Assembly (NCBI RefSeq): GCF_001045445.1
Contig: NZ_LFNF01000001.1
Span: 806,001-870,000, forward strand
Direction: 5' to 3'
Origin: Chryseobacterium sp. BLS98
Lineage (GTDB): Bacteria > Bacteroidota > Bacteroidia > Flavobacteriales > Weeksellaceae
DNA: 64,000 nucleotides
The translations under genes and the position numbers were made by a program. This document shows, piece by piece, positions 51,507-59,913 of this stretch. Under the pieces are notes generated by a model that worked only from the letters and a program-made list of their open reading frames with translations, was not told the DNA's origin and made no database searches. Each line of letters opens with the position of its first letter. Within the stretch, counting starts at the first letter, position 1.

Positions 51507-51577
51507 GATGAGTAATAAGGAATTGGTAATGAGTAACATGTTGCATTCGCTATTGCTGATTACTCATCGCTCATTAC
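51507..51577. repeat. Interleaved inverted repeats between cysD and cysN
   Basis: Two perfect inverted pairs are interleaved: GATGAGTAAT (51507-51516) with its complement at 51559-51568, and GTAATGAG (51526-51533) with its complement at 51570-51577. The order 1-2-1'-2' would allow a pseudoknot in RNA, or it may be a dispersed intergenic repeat. Confidence 0.55.
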
Positions 51578-51580
51578 TGA

Positions 51581-52489
51581 TTAAAAGTAGCCTCCTTTCT
51601 TCCGGTCTTCCATTGCAGCTTCAGTCACACGATCGTCAATTCTTGTTTCGCCTCTTTCTGAAATTCTGGTGGCGACAATCTCTTCAATGACTTTGTCTAC
51701 GGTAGCTGCTTCGGATTCTACCGCGGCAGTACAGGTCATATCTCCTACGGTACGGTAACGGATTCTTCTGGTTGTTATGGTATCACTTTCTTCCAGTACG
51801 GCAAATTCTGAATTGGCAATCCATTGCCCGTTGAGGTCTACAACTTCTCTGTCATGAGAGAAGTAAATAGATGGCAGTTCAATTTTTTCTCTTCTGATAT
51901 AATTCCATACATCCAGCTCCGTCCAGTTACTGATCGGGAAAACCCTTACATTTTCTCCTTTGTGGATTTTCCCATTGAAAATATTCCAGAGTTCTGGGCG
52001 CTGCAGTTTGGGGTCCCATTGTCCGAATTCGTCTCTTACAGAAAATATTCTTTCTTTTGCCCTGGCTTTTTCCTCATCCCTGCGTGCTCCTCCGATGCAT
52101 GCATCAAATTCAAATTCTTCAATGGTATCCAGTAGCGTAAAGGTTTGCAGCCAGTTCCGGCTTGGGAATTTCCCCTTCGGTTCTGTGAGTTTTTTTTCCC
52201 GGATGGTGTCTTCCACTTTTCTTACAACCAGATCCACATTCAGTTCTGTGGCCAGCCTGTCTCTGAAGCTTAAAACTTCCGGAAAATTGTGCCCTGTATC
52301 CACATGAACAAATTTGAAAGGAATTTTTCCGTGGGGAAATGCTTTTGCCGAAAGATGCGCCAGCACAATGCTGTCTTTTCCTCCGCTGAACAGTAAAGCC
52401 GGACGCTCAAACTGCCCCGCCACTTCCCTCAGTATGTAGATGGATTCTGCTTCTAACTGATCTAAATAATTTAAATGATATAATGACAT
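51581..52489 (-). CDS. cysD: Sulfate adenylyltransferase subunit 2 (CysD)
   Basis: A 302-residue PP-loop enzyme, started at MSLYHLNYLDQLEAES. This is the usual CysD N-terminus and avoids overlap with the cysH stop. The PP-loop is SGGKDS (35-40). Other motifs include VHVDTGHNFPEVLSFRD, CIGGARRDEEKARAKERIFSVRDE and FPISNWTELDVWNYI, with a final ERGETRIDDR segment and GYF terminus. It makes APS from sulfate and ATP with CysN. Confidence 0.95.
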   Translation of the reverse strand: MSLYHLNYLDQLEAESIYILREVAGQFERPALLFSGGKDSIVLAHLSAKAFPHGKIPFKFVHVDTGHNFPEVLSFRDRLATELNVDLVVRKVEDTIREKKLTEPKGKFPSRNWLQTFTLLDTIEEFEFDACIGGARRDEEKARAKERIFSVRDEFGQWDPKLQRPELWNIFNGKIHKGENVRVFPISNWTELDVWNYIRREKIELPSIYFSHDREVVDLNGQWIANSEFAVLEESDTITTRRIRYRTVGDMTCTAAVESEAATVDKVIEEIVATRISERGETRIDDRVTEAAMEDRKKGGYF

Positions 52490-52499
52490 ATTGTATTTT

Positions 52500-53213
52500 T
52501 TATTGATGAACATGTAAACCGCATTCTTTTTTGTCTGCATCTTCCCACCACCAGCGGCCCGCTCTGAAATCTTCCCCTTCTTTGATGGCTCTTGTGCAGG
52601 GCTCGCATCCGATGCTTACAAATCCTTTTTTATGAAGATGATTATAAGGCAAATGGTGGTTTTGAACATATTCTGCGACCTGCTGCGTTGTCCAGTGAAG
52701 GATAGGATGGAACTTGATGATCTGATGATCCGGATCCCATTCCAGCTGCGGCATTTGTCCTCTTCCTGCGGAATGTTCCGAACGTAATCCGGTGATCCAG
52801 ACTTTATATCCCTGAAGTGCCTTTTTAAGGGGAACTACTTTCCTTATATTACAGCAGGCTTTTCTCTGCTCTACGGACTGATAAAAAGAATCCGGCCCGT
52901 TTTCTGAAACAAATTGCTGCAGGGATTCCGGATCCGGATAATAGGCTTTTATATTTTTTTTAAAGAACGCTCTGGATGAGGTCCATGTTTCGTAGGTCTG
53001 TTCAAAAAGTCTTCCCGTATCCAGAGTAAAAATATCAATATCAAGATTTTTTATCAGGTGAGTGACTACCTGGTCTTCATAGCTGAAGCTGGTAGAAAAG
53101 ATGACTTCTGCAGGAAATTTTTTTGCAAGAATCTCTAAAAAATCACTACTGAAAGTACCTCCAGAGGCCTCTTCAAGCAATTGATCGAATTCTATTTTCA
53201 GAGTATTTTCCAT
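52500..53213 (-). CDS. cysH: APS reductase (CysH type with Fe-S cluster)
   Basis: A 237-residue enzyme reducing activated sulfate to sulfite with thioredoxin. The cluster cysteines are Cys120-Cys121 (RKACCNIRK) and Cys203/Cys206 (GCEPCTR). The catalytic cysteine is Cys231 in KKECGLH. The CC..CxxC set is known for APS reductases and is absent in the PAPS type of enterobacteria. This agrees with the lack of cysC in the cluster. It is the first gene of the long cys operon and sits behind the palindromic operator. Confidence 0.93.
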   Translation of the reverse strand: MENTLKIEFDQLLEEASGGTFSSDFLEILAKKFPAEVIFSTSFSYEDQVVTHLIKNLDIDIFTLDTGRLFEQTYETWTSSRAFFKKNIKAYYPDPESLQQFVSENGPDSFYQSVEQRKACCNIRKVVPLKKALQGYKVWITGLRSEHSAGRGQMPQLEWDPDHQIIKFHPILHWTTQQVAEYVQNHHLPYNHLHKKGFVSIGCEPCTRAIKEGEDFRAGRWWWEDADKKECGLHVHQ

Positions 53214-53235
53214 TGTGAATTGAAATTAACTTCTG

Positions 53236-53268
53236 CAAATATATATAAATCCTATTTATCCTACCAAA
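53236..53268 (-). promoter_or_regulatory. Promoter of the cys operon
   Basis: On the minus strand TATATTTG (53236-53243) is a perfect -7 box and TTTG (53265-53268) a -33 box, with a 21-base spacer. Transcription would start near 53229, about 16 bases before the cysH ATG. Confidence 0.6.
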
Positions 53269-53279
53269 TTAGTAGGATA
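53257..53279. promoter_or_regulatory. 23-bp palindromic operator overlapping the cysH promoter
   Basis: TATCCTAC and GTAGGATA form perfect 8-base arms around CAAATTA. The palindrome covers the -33 element of the cysH promoter, so a bound protein would block transcription. The Rrf2 regulator gene next to it, ending 18 bases away, is the likely owner. Confidence 0.65.
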
Positions 53280-53296
53280 TAAAAATTAAAAAAAAT

Positions 53297-53713
53297 TCAG
53301 CTGTTTTTTATGAAAGAAGTAAGGGTGGCTTCCATCATGCTTTTTCTTGTTTTTTCTCTTACAATGATCAGCTCATTTCGGAGATAGCAGGTTGCCTCAT
53401 CGACACAATCATCACAGGGCTCATAGAAATTTATTGAAATACAAGGGGTTAAGGCAATCGGGCCTTCAAAAATACGGTAGATATCGGCCAACGAAATATC
53501 ATCTGGGGACTTCAGCAGGTAATATCCCCCGGCGGTTCCCTGCTTACTGTTGACCAACTTGGCTCTTTTCAGCTCAAGAAGAATCTGCTCTAAAAATTTT
53601 TTGGAAATATTCTCATCCTGTGCAATAATAGCGGTTGACAAAAATCCCTGATTGTAGTTTCTTGCCAATCTAACCATTGCTTTCAAAGCATATTTGCAAC
53701 GTTTGGACATCAT
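53297..53713 (-). CDS. Rrf2-family transcriptional regulator of the cys cluster
   Basis: A 138-residue winged-helix regulator. The N-terminal Rrf2 motif is CKYALKAMVRLARNY, followed by ISKKFLEQILLELKRAKLVNSKQGTAGGYYLLK. Its C-terminal half has cysteines Cys91, Cys100, Cys103 and Cys109 (PCDDCVDEATCYL), close to the Fe-S ligand positions of IscR. A cluster or a redox sensor is possible. It sits just upstream of cysH with a palindromic operator between them. Control of the cys genes by sulfur or redox status is inferred, in line with CymR/CysR-type Rrf2 proteins. Confidence 0.85.
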   Translation of the reverse strand: MMSKRCKYALKAMVRLARNYNQGFLSTAIIAQDENISKKFLEQILLELKRAKLVNSKQGTAGGYYLLKSPDDISLADIYRIFEGPIALTPCISINFYEPCDDCVDEATCYLRNELIIVREKTRKSMMEATLTSFIKNS

Positions 53714-53811
53714 AATTCATGCAAGTTATAACAATTTATTTGATTATCGAAATTGTGTTTCCGGATCAGGAAATGAAATGGCATTCAGGGCTGAAATTAT
53801 GCTCTAAAACT

Positions 53812-53841
53812 TATATTTGAAAAATTTACATTGTATATTTG
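53812..53841 (+). promoter_or_regulatory. Candidate promoter of the peptidase T gene
   Basis: Two exact TATATTTG boxes occur at 53812-53819 and 53834-53841. The second lies 16 bases before the ATG. The spacing between boxes gives a short -33 spacer (14 bases), so which one acts is open. Confidence 0.4.
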
Positions 53842-53857
53842 TTGAAATTTAAAATTC

Positions 53858-55105
53858 ATGAGCGCAATAGAATTTAACCAAATGTGGAAAGAGAAATTAC
53901 TGAACCGTTTTCTTGCCTATGTAAAGATCTACTCAACCAGCGATGCAGAAAGTGAAACAACACCTTCTACGCCCAGACAGTGGGATATTGCAAAATATAT
54001 TGCTGAAGAATTGAAAACGATAGGCCTTGAAAATGTTTCTATTGATGATAATGGTTATATTATGGGATATGTTCCATCGAACCTGGACAATGATGACCGA
54101 CCTACGATAGGCTTTATCTCGCATTACGATACATCTCCGGATTTCAGCGGAGAAAATGTGAAACCACAGGTTTGGAAAAACTATGACGGAAATGATCTTC
54201 TTTTAAACCAGGCTACCGGATTTACATTATCCGCATCAAAATTTGAAAGCTTAAAAAAATATATCGGTCAGACACTGATCACTACAGACGGAAACACGCT
54301 TCTTGGAGCTGATGACAAAGCAGGATGTGCAGAGATTGTAACGGCTGCAGAATACCTTATTGCCCACCCAGAAATTAAACATGGAAGAATTGCCGTAGGA
54401 TTTACGCCGGATGAAGAAATCGGAAGAGGTGCCCATAAATTTGATGTGGCCAAATTCGGTGCTGAATGGGCTTACACGATGGATGGAAGCGAGGTGGGAG
54501 AACTTGAGTATGAAAACTTTAATGCCGCAGGTGCTGTGGTAAAAATCCACGGATTGAGTGTTCACCCAGGCTATGCTTACGGAAAAATGGTGAATGCTGC
54601 TCTTTTGGCTGCTGAATTTATACAATTGCTTCCTGCCAATGAGACTCCGGCTACCACTAAAGGTTTTGACGGTTTTTATCATTTAATGGACATTATAGCT
54701 GATATTTCTGAGGCTAAACTACAATACATCATCCGCGATCACGACGAAGAAAAATTTGAAGCCAGAAAGAAATTTATGGAGGAAAAAGTGGCTGAATTCA
54801 ACCAAAAATATGGAGAAGGAACCGCTGAAGTGGAGATTAAAGAGCAATACCGTAATATGAAGCAGCAGTTTGAAGGGAAAATGCACATCATTGACCTTGC
54901 TGCAAAAGCAATGAAAGAAGCCGGCATTGAGCCCTTAATCAAAGCGATCAGAGGAGGAACGGATGGAGCTCAGCTTTCTTACATGGGACTGCCTTGTCCG
55001 AATATTTTTGCAGGCGGAATGAACTTCCACGGACCTTACGAATATGTTGCCTTGGAAAGCATGGAAAAAGCAACTGAAGTAATCATTAATATTGTAAAAG
55101 CATAA
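53858..55105 (+). CDS. pepT: Peptidase T (tripeptidase, M20B)
   Basis: A 415-residue cytoplasmic zinc aminotripeptidase. Metal and catalytic motifs are ISHYDTSPD with His89 and Asp91, GADDKAG with Asp152/Asp153, and PDEEIGRGA with Glu186/Glu187. The final metal histidine fits NFHGPYEYV. It cleaves the N-terminal residue of tripeptides, fitting the peptide-feeding life suggested by the DPP7-type enzyme. A secreted protein gene follows 5 bases later. Confidence 0.95.
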   Translation: MSAIEFNQMWKEKLLNRFLAYVKIYSTSDAESETTPSTPRQWDIAKYIAEELKTIGLENVSIDDNGYIMGYVPSNLDNDDRPTIGFISHYDTSPDFSGENVKPQVWKNYDGNDLLLNQATGFTLSASKFESLKKYIGQTLITTDGNTLLGADDKAGCAEIVTAAEYLIAHPEIKHGRIAVGFTPDEEIGRGAHKFDVAKFGAEWAYTMDGSEVGELEYENFNAAGAVVKIHGLSVHPGYAYGKMVNAALLAAEFIQLLPANETPATTKGFDGFYHLMDIIADISEAKLQYIIRDHDEEKFEARKKFMEEKVAEFNQKYGEGTAEVEIKEQYRNMKQQFEGKMHIIDLAAKAMKEAGIEPLIKAIRGGTDGAQLSYMGLPCPNIFAGGMNFHGPYEYVALESMEKATEVIINIVKA

Positions 55106-55110
55106 TTCTG

Positions 55111-55683
55111 ATGAAAAAACTTTCAGCATTAGCACTGATTCTTATGTTTTCTTTCAGCTATGCCCAGGTCTCTGAATTTCAGAAGGCAGATTCCCGGTAT
55201 GAAAGAAAGATAAAGTCTCTGTACAAGAAATATCCGAAGCCTAATGATGAAAGAACCAAACAGGAATGGCTTCTCACGGAAGAAAAGATATCAGCCTACA
55301 AAAATGCTTTAGAGAAAATCTCTGAGGAAGAAAAGAAAACAATGACGGATGTTCCGCCTCCGGCAGCTGCCAAAATTACAAAGGAAGCGGAGTACGCAAC
55401 AGGAAAGGCTTCGTTCCAAAAGCTTTTAAATGAAGCTGTAGATCTTACTTTCCTGAACTTTGCAGTTAATCCTTATAAGATAACTTTGAAATTCACTCTG
55501 GATTCTAAAGGAAATGTTTTTAATGCAAAGGTAAAAGGGAATAATGAAGATGTGAATGCTTTTATTGAAGCCGCTTTTTACCGTATTAAGGATAAAGGGA
55601 AATGGAAACCTGCGGAATCCAATGGAAAACCTGTCCTTTCTGTGGTCAGTCTTCCTTTACAGTTAAATTTCAGCAAAAAATAA
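55111..55683 (+). CDS. Secreted protein with TonB-C-like domain
   Basis: A 190-residue protein with a signal peptide ending FSYAQVSE. The middle is helical and Lys/Glu-rich with a proline patch (DVPPPAAAKI). The last 95 residues follow the pattern of a TonB C-terminal-like domain: FLNFAVNPYKITLKFTLDSKGNVFNAKVKG, then FYRIKDKGKWKPAESNGKPVLSVVSLPLQLNF. Such lone domains are common in Bacteroidota, and many are not true TonB proteins. It is cotranscribed with pepT. Confidence 0.7.
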   Translation: MKKLSALALILMFSFSYAQVSEFQKADSRYERKIKSLYKKYPKPNDERTKQEWLLTEEKISAYKNALEKISEEEKKTMTDVPPPAAAKITKEAEYATGKASFQKLLNEAVDLTFLNFAVNPYKITLKFTLDSKGNVFNAKVKGNNEDVNAFIEAAFYRIKDKGKWKPAESNGKPVLSVVSLPLQLNFSKK

Positions 55684-55689
55684 TAATGA

Positions 55690-55719
55690 AACCGTTGTGA
55701 AAACAGCGGTTTTTTATTT
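55690..55719 (+). terminator. Terminator of the pepT operon
   Basis: A 9-bp stem (AACCGTTGT with ACAGCGGTT, one mismatch or G-U), loop GAAA, then TTTTTATTT. Confidence 0.75.
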
Positions 55720-55898
55720 CTAAGAGCTTTTCAGCGCAAAATTTTCATTTTAAAACAATATATTCAAGGTGACAAAGACAGAATCAATTGACATTGATTG
55801 ATCGCGTCCTCTACCTATTTCTCTTCCCGATGAAATGATTCATTTTTTTGGTATATTTACGTAAATGTCAGACTACTAACCTCAAAAATCAATTTATT

Positions 55899-56141
55899 AT
55901 GAAAAAAATCAAGAAAATTTCAAGAAAAGATCTTTCGGTGATTCTCGGCGGAGGAGGTAGCGGATGCCATATGAGCGGCGATTCTGCCTACTGCTGGACA
56001 GACTGTGAATGTACTTTCGGAAAAGCCTGTGAAATGGATGCTGACGGAAATCCGGGAACATGTGTCGCGGTAGGCGGAGGAAATCCGGGCGGCGGCGGTG
56101 GTTGCATTCCACCTACCATCTGCGAAGAAGAACCTTTTTAA
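55899..56141 (+). CDS. Cysteine-rich GG-leader peptide (bacteriocin-like)
   Basis: An 80-residue peptide started at MKKIKKISRKDLSVILGGG. An upstream in-frame Met is 17 codons earlier and has no leader-like sequence. The first 19 residues match the GG-type leaders of Bacteroidota peptides (a lysine-rich start, a KDL motif and LGGG at the cut). The remaining part has eight cysteines (23, 32, 36, 38, 44, 55, 69, 75) and glycine-rich linkers. It would be secreted by a peptidase-containing ABC exporter, which is not nearby. Bacteriocin or signalling use is possible; so is a modified RiPP precursor. A terminator follows. Confidence 0.65.
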   Translation: MKKIKKISRKDLSVILGGGGSGCHMSGDSAYCWTDCECTFGKACEMDADGNPGTCVAVGGGNPGGGGGCIPPTICEEEPF

Positions 56142-56150
56142 TACAACTGA

Positions 56151-56178
56151 CCGGAAGATATGCTTCCGGCTTTTTTAT
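56151..56178 (+). terminator. Terminator after the GG-leader peptide
   Basis: A perfect 7-bp stem CCGGAAG/CTTCCGG with a 5-base loop, then CTTTTTTATTT. Confidence 0.75.
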
Positions 56179-56288
56179 TTCGTTCATCCAAAAGCAGACC
56201 TTGTCACAGCATCTGTGCCATTCATCAAATAAAATTTTATGAGCATCCTAATCGTTGTTGCTTTGCATCAAATTATTAACAACAGTTT

Positions 56289-56885
56289 ATGAAACAGCAG
56301 ATTTTAGGACTCAGTACACTTTTATTATCTATTACCTGTTCGGTAGAAACCAAAGCACAACAGACCCCCGCTTTCCATATCGGGATCAAGGGCGGTGCCA
56401 ATTTCACCAAAACCTCAACAGAATCTTCCACCCTTGAAGGAAAATACGGTTTTGGGTATCAGGGTGGAGTGATGACCAGGATGGATATCGGAAGGCTTTA
56501 TGTACAGGGAGAGGCTTTATTCAACAAAAGAAAGACATCATTTGATTCCAAGGAAGGAAGTTCTCCGAAACTGACCTGGAATTCTGTAGACGTTCCAATC
56601 GTTATCGGATATAAGCTTATCAGCGAAAAAGATTTTAATGTAAGAGCGTTTGCCGGAGGTGTTTACAGCTATGCTTTTAAAAATAATTTATCAACATCAA
56701 AAGCTCTGCAGGATGGTTTTAAAAATTTTGACAAATCCAATATCGGTGTTACAGGAGGTATAGGGATTGATTATAAAAACTTCACGGCAGACCTGAGGTA
56801 TGAAACCGGTCTATCAAGCATCAGTAAAGAATTTAAGTCGAAACCACACAGCTTTACGTTGGGAATAGGATATTTCTTATTCTAA
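56289..56885 (+). CDS. Outer-membrane beta-barrel (porin-family) protein
   Basis: A 198-residue protein with a signal peptide ending ETKAQQ. The mature part is a chain of amphipathic strands: FHIGIKGGANFTKTS, YGFGYQGGVMTRMDIGRLYVQGEALFNKR, VDVPIVIGYKLI, VRAFAGGVYSY, and a terminal HSFTLGIGYFLF ending in an aromatic residue, the usual barrel-assembly signal. It fits the Bacteroidota outer-membrane beta-barrel family (PorT/OmpX-like). It stands alone behind its terminator, upstream of a LytS/LytTR pair. Confidence 0.8.
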   Translation: MKQQILGLSTLLLSITCSVETKAQQTPAFHIGIKGGANFTKTSTESSTLEGKYGFGYQGGVMTRMDIGRLYVQGEALFNKRKTSFDSKEGSSPKLTWNSVDVPIVIGYKLISEKDFNVRAFAGGVYSYAFKNNLSTSKALQDGFKNFDKSNIGVTGGIGIDYKNFTADLRYETGLSSISKEFKSKPHSFTLGIGYFLF

Positions 56886-56906
56886 AAACTTGAATTATCT
56901 TTACGT

Positions 56907-56940
56907 ATTAGAAACTGCGCCCTGCAGTTTCTAATTTTTT
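56907..56940 (+). terminator. Terminator after the barrel gene
   Basis: A perfect 12-bp stem ATTAGAAACTGC with its complement (56924-56935), 5-base loop, then a run of T. Confidence 0.85.
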
Positions 56941-56961
56941 ATAAACCTACTCTATTTCTCC

Positions 56962-58023
56962 ATGACTAAACCATTTATTTTAAGAGAATATATTTTTATT
57001 ACCATTTTCTGGCTTGTATTTGCTGCTGCGGTATATATTAATTTACAGGCTACTTCTGATAAAGTTTCTTCTGTTTTTCAGACTATTGCCCTGGTTATTT
57101 CCTCGTTTTTTTTAACACGTTTTCTTACGACAAGGCTTCTTCCAAAAGCGTTACGGTTAAAAAAAATGAAATTATTCCTGATCCATGTCACGGTATCTAT
57201 TCTTTTATTAAGCTTTATTTATTCTCTGATTTTCACTTATATTGAGATCAATTCAAAAAACCAGCTTCCTGCTAAATTTACCGATCAGCTTCCTTTTTTA
57301 TGGCAGGGGTTTTATCTTGCCCTTCCAGCCTCTTTTCTCATTAACGGATCTACCTGCGGGATTAAGTTTTACCAGGAGCACGGAAGAATAGAGCGGGATC
57401 ATATCCTTCTTCAGCAGGCCCATCTGGAAAATCAGCTCAAATTGCTGCAGGACCAGATCAACCCGCATGTGGTCTTCAATATTCTGAACCATATTCATAT
57501 TCTGATGAGAAATGACACCCAACTTGCAGATTATCTGCTCCTTAAATTTTCCGATATTTTACGCTACCAGCTTTATCACTGCAACCAAAATCTTGTCCCT
57601 CTGAATAAAGATATTGAACACCTTCAAAATCTTGTAGAAGTAGAAAAATTAAGGTGGGGGAATGAGCTGGAAGTACAATCGGATTGGAAAGCTGTAAATA
57701 CGGCATCATTTATCGCTCCTCTCCTGCTTGTACCATTTATTGAAAATGCTTTTAAATATGTCTGCCGGCTTCCCGGGCACAAGGGTTATGTAAGAATATC
57801 ATGCGCTGAAAAAGACGGTTTCCTTTTATTTTTTATCGAAAATTCCTATTCTGATGTAGCTGGCTACAAAAAGAAGGAAGGAGCCAGCGGAATTGGCCTT
57901 CAGAATGTAAAAAAGCGCCTGAAACTGCAATATTCGGGCATCCACGATCTCAAGATTGAGACAGAAAATAATGTGTACAAAGTCAATTTAACCTTAAAAT
58001 TATCTGACACCGATGAGCAGTAA
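56962..58023 (+). CDS. LytS-type sensor histidine kinase
   Basis: A 353-residue kinase with four N-terminal membrane helices (about 10-28, 38-55, 70-95, 112-132), a coiled linker and a His_kinase domain. The phosphoacceptor region is LQDQINPHVVFNILNH with His169. The ATPase part has VPFIENAFKYVCR and GIGLQNVKKRLKLQY. It lacks a large extracellular domain. Its end overlaps the LytTR regulator gene by 11 bases, so the two are coupled. Signals and targets are unknown. Confidence 0.9.
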   Translation: MTKPFILREYIFITIFWLVFAAAVYINLQATSDKVSSVFQTIALVISSFFLTRFLTTRLLPKALRLKKMKLFLIHVTVSILLLSFIYSLIFTYIEINSKNQLPAKFTDQLPFLWQGFYLALPASFLINGSTCGIKFYQEHGRIERDHILLQQAHLENQLKLLQDQINPHVVFNILNHIHILMRNDTQLADYLLLKFSDILRYQLYHCNQNLVPLNKDIEHLQNLVEVEKLRWGNELEVQSDWKAVNTASFIAPLLLVPFIENAFKYVCRLPGHKGYVRISCAEKDGFLLFFIENSYSDVAGYKKKEGASGIGLQNVKKRLKLQYSGIHDLKIETENNVYKVNLTLKLSDTDEQ

Positions 58024-58744
58024 TACTCCAAAAATGAAATGCCTGATTATAGATGACGAGCCTCTTGCAAGATTTCACATGAAAGAACTGGCCGATCAGA
58101 TTGATTTTTTAACGGTTGAAGGAACCTGTGCTACCGCTCTGGAAGCTGACACCGTGGTGAAGGAAAAGGAAATTGACCTTCTTTTCCTTGATATCAATAT
58201 GCCGTATTTAAACGGACTGGAGTTCCTGGAACAGCTGGAAAATCCTCCTTTATGCATTTTAACAACCGCTTATTCAGAGTATGCATTGGAGGGATACCGC
58301 CTGCAGGTTGTAGATTATCTCCTGAAGCCGATTGCTTTTAACCGCTTCTACCAGGCCGTGAATAAAGCTCAGCAACAGTTCATTATCTCGGAAAAGATGA
58401 AGAAGAATTCTTTTGATGATCCTTTTCTGTATGTAAGGCAGTCTGACACTTTTGTAAAGGTATCCTGGGTTGATATTTTGTATATTGAAAGTATGCAGAA
58501 CTATACAAAGCTTCATTTTAAAGATAAATCCCTAGTGATCCACCAAACAATGAAGGCTATTGAAGAATCCCTGCCTACGGAACACTTTTTCAGGATCCAT
58601 AAATCTTTCCTGATCAATATCACCCATATTGATATGATCTCCGGCGGCCGGCTGTTTATCAATAAAACTGAGCTCCCTATTTCCCGTACCCGAAAGGAGG
58701 AGCTGCTGAATCAGGTGGTGTATAAGAAGCTTATCAGTAAATAG
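58013..58744 (+). CDS. LytTR-family response regulator
   Basis: A 243-residue regulator. The receiver domain (9-130) has CLIIDDEPLAR, phosphorylation site Asp60 in LLFLDINMPYLNG, and YLLKPI. The LytTR DNA-binding domain (about 142-240) holds VRQSDTFVKVSWVDILYIESMQNYTKLHF, FRIHKSFLINITHI and LPISRTRKEELL. A start seven codons later (MKCLIIDD) is also possible. It is the partner of the overlapping kinase. Confidence 0.92.
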   Translation: MSSNTPKMKCLIIDDEPLARFHMKELADQIDFLTVEGTCATALEADTVVKEKEIDLLFLDINMPYLNGLEFLEQLENPPLCILTTAYSEYALEGYRLQVVDYLLKPIAFNRFYQAVNKAQQQFIISEKMKKNSFDDPFLYVRQSDTFVKVSWVDILYIESMQNYTKLHFKDKSLVIHQTMKAIEESLPTEHFFRIHKSFLINITHIDMISGGRLFINKTELPISRTRKEELLNQVVYKKLISK

Positions 58745-58897
58745 TTTAGAAAGAAGACGGGAGCGGGAAGTTTTTGAAGTGGATCACTATCATTCTGCTT
58801 CCTTTTATTAATATCTGTACAAGAATAACTCTAATAGGTGAAGACATGCAATAGACGTTGGATATTAATTTTTTCTCTCCCATCTTCCATTGATTTC

Positions 58898-59800
58898 TTA
58901 CGGCATATTCCACCTCAGCGATACTGCAGCATAAAATGTGCTGGCAAACTTCGGGTCAGCCATTTTTTTGTCTTTAAAAATGCTTTTGATTTTTCTGTCG
59001 TTTTCATTGAAGCTTCTCAGCAGGGCTGTTCCGCCCGTAAAGCTGAGGCTAAGCTTATCATTCAGTTTTATTTCAGGTCTGATTCCGGCTGTAATCTGCT
59101 GATATCCCAGCAGCATTGATTTCCCGTCTTTTTTTCTTTCCACGGTCATTCCGCTGAGGTTTACAACAGCTTTTAATACGAACCTGTCTGAAACCAGGTA
59201 ACCGGCTTCCATTCCTTCCGGAAAATTGATATTGAACTTAACCTTTCCATTTGTTTTCCAGTCGAAATAGATCCACGGCAGGATCATGGGAACCCCGAAC
59301 GCGGTTGTAAGTACCGGACCTGCTCCAAGGGCTAAATTCGGATTAAAATGTCTTATAAACAAGACTCCTCCCTGTCCCAGAATATCATCAGAACTTATTT
59401 GCTCAAGATCGGTATAAATTCCGACCGAGGCAGTCATCATCATGCTCCATTTTTTCCCCAAGGGCCTTAAGTGCTGGAGTCCGGCCTGCGCATTGAGCAT
59501 CTGGTCAGGAAAGAGCTGTTTCTCATAGTCTTTATGGGTCATTTTGACATAAGAACCACTGAGCAGTACGGACCAGGCCTTTACCCTTCCGCTGCTGTCT
59601 TTTTTCATTGAAAGCGGAATACTTAGGTTGAGATCAGCACGTTTAAAATTGCTTTTAGAATTTGTTTTTACGCTATCCTCCGGACGGATATAACTGGAGA
59701 AAGGGATATATTCGGTTTTAAGCTCGCCGGATACTCCTGACTGCGCGCTAATCCAACACCCAAACAGACAGCCAACAGCTGCCAAAAGATTTCTCTTCAT
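58898..59800 (-). CDS. Outer-membrane protein, DUF6268-like
   Basis: A 300-residue protein with a signal peptide ending WISAQSG. The rest is a series of beta strands typical of a barrel: LNLSIPLSMKKD, WSVLLSGSYVKMTH, WSMMMTASVGIYTD, FNINFPEGMEAGYLVSDRFVLKAVVNLSG, ending with ASTFYAAVSLRWNMP. The order and DNDILGQGGV-like loop recall DUF6268 proteins of Bacteroidota, by memory. It is convergent with the LytTR gene. Role unknown. Confidence 0.7.
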   Translation of the reverse strand: MKRNLLAAVGCLFGCWISAQSGVSGELKTEYIPFSSYIRPEDSVKTNSKSNFKRADLNLSIPLSMKKDSSGRVKAWSVLLSGSYVKMTHKDYEKQLFPDQMLNAQAGLQHLRPLGKKWSMMMTASVGIYTDLEQISSDDILGQGGVLFIRHFNPNLALGAGPVLTTAFGVPMILPWIYFDWKTNGKVKFNINFPEGMEAGYLVSDRFVLKAVVNLSGMTVERKKDGKSMLLGYQQITAGIRPEIKLNDKLSLSFTGGTALLRSFNENDRKIKSIFKDKKMADPKFASTFYAAVSLRWNMP

Positions 59801-59913
59801 ATTTTAAATTTTATGCAAAGAGAGACTTTTGTGGATGGCTTACAAAAATTACTTGATTAAGTGTCCGGATGGTATGACCAAACGGAGAAACAGCCTGATG
59901 ATCTAATATAAAA

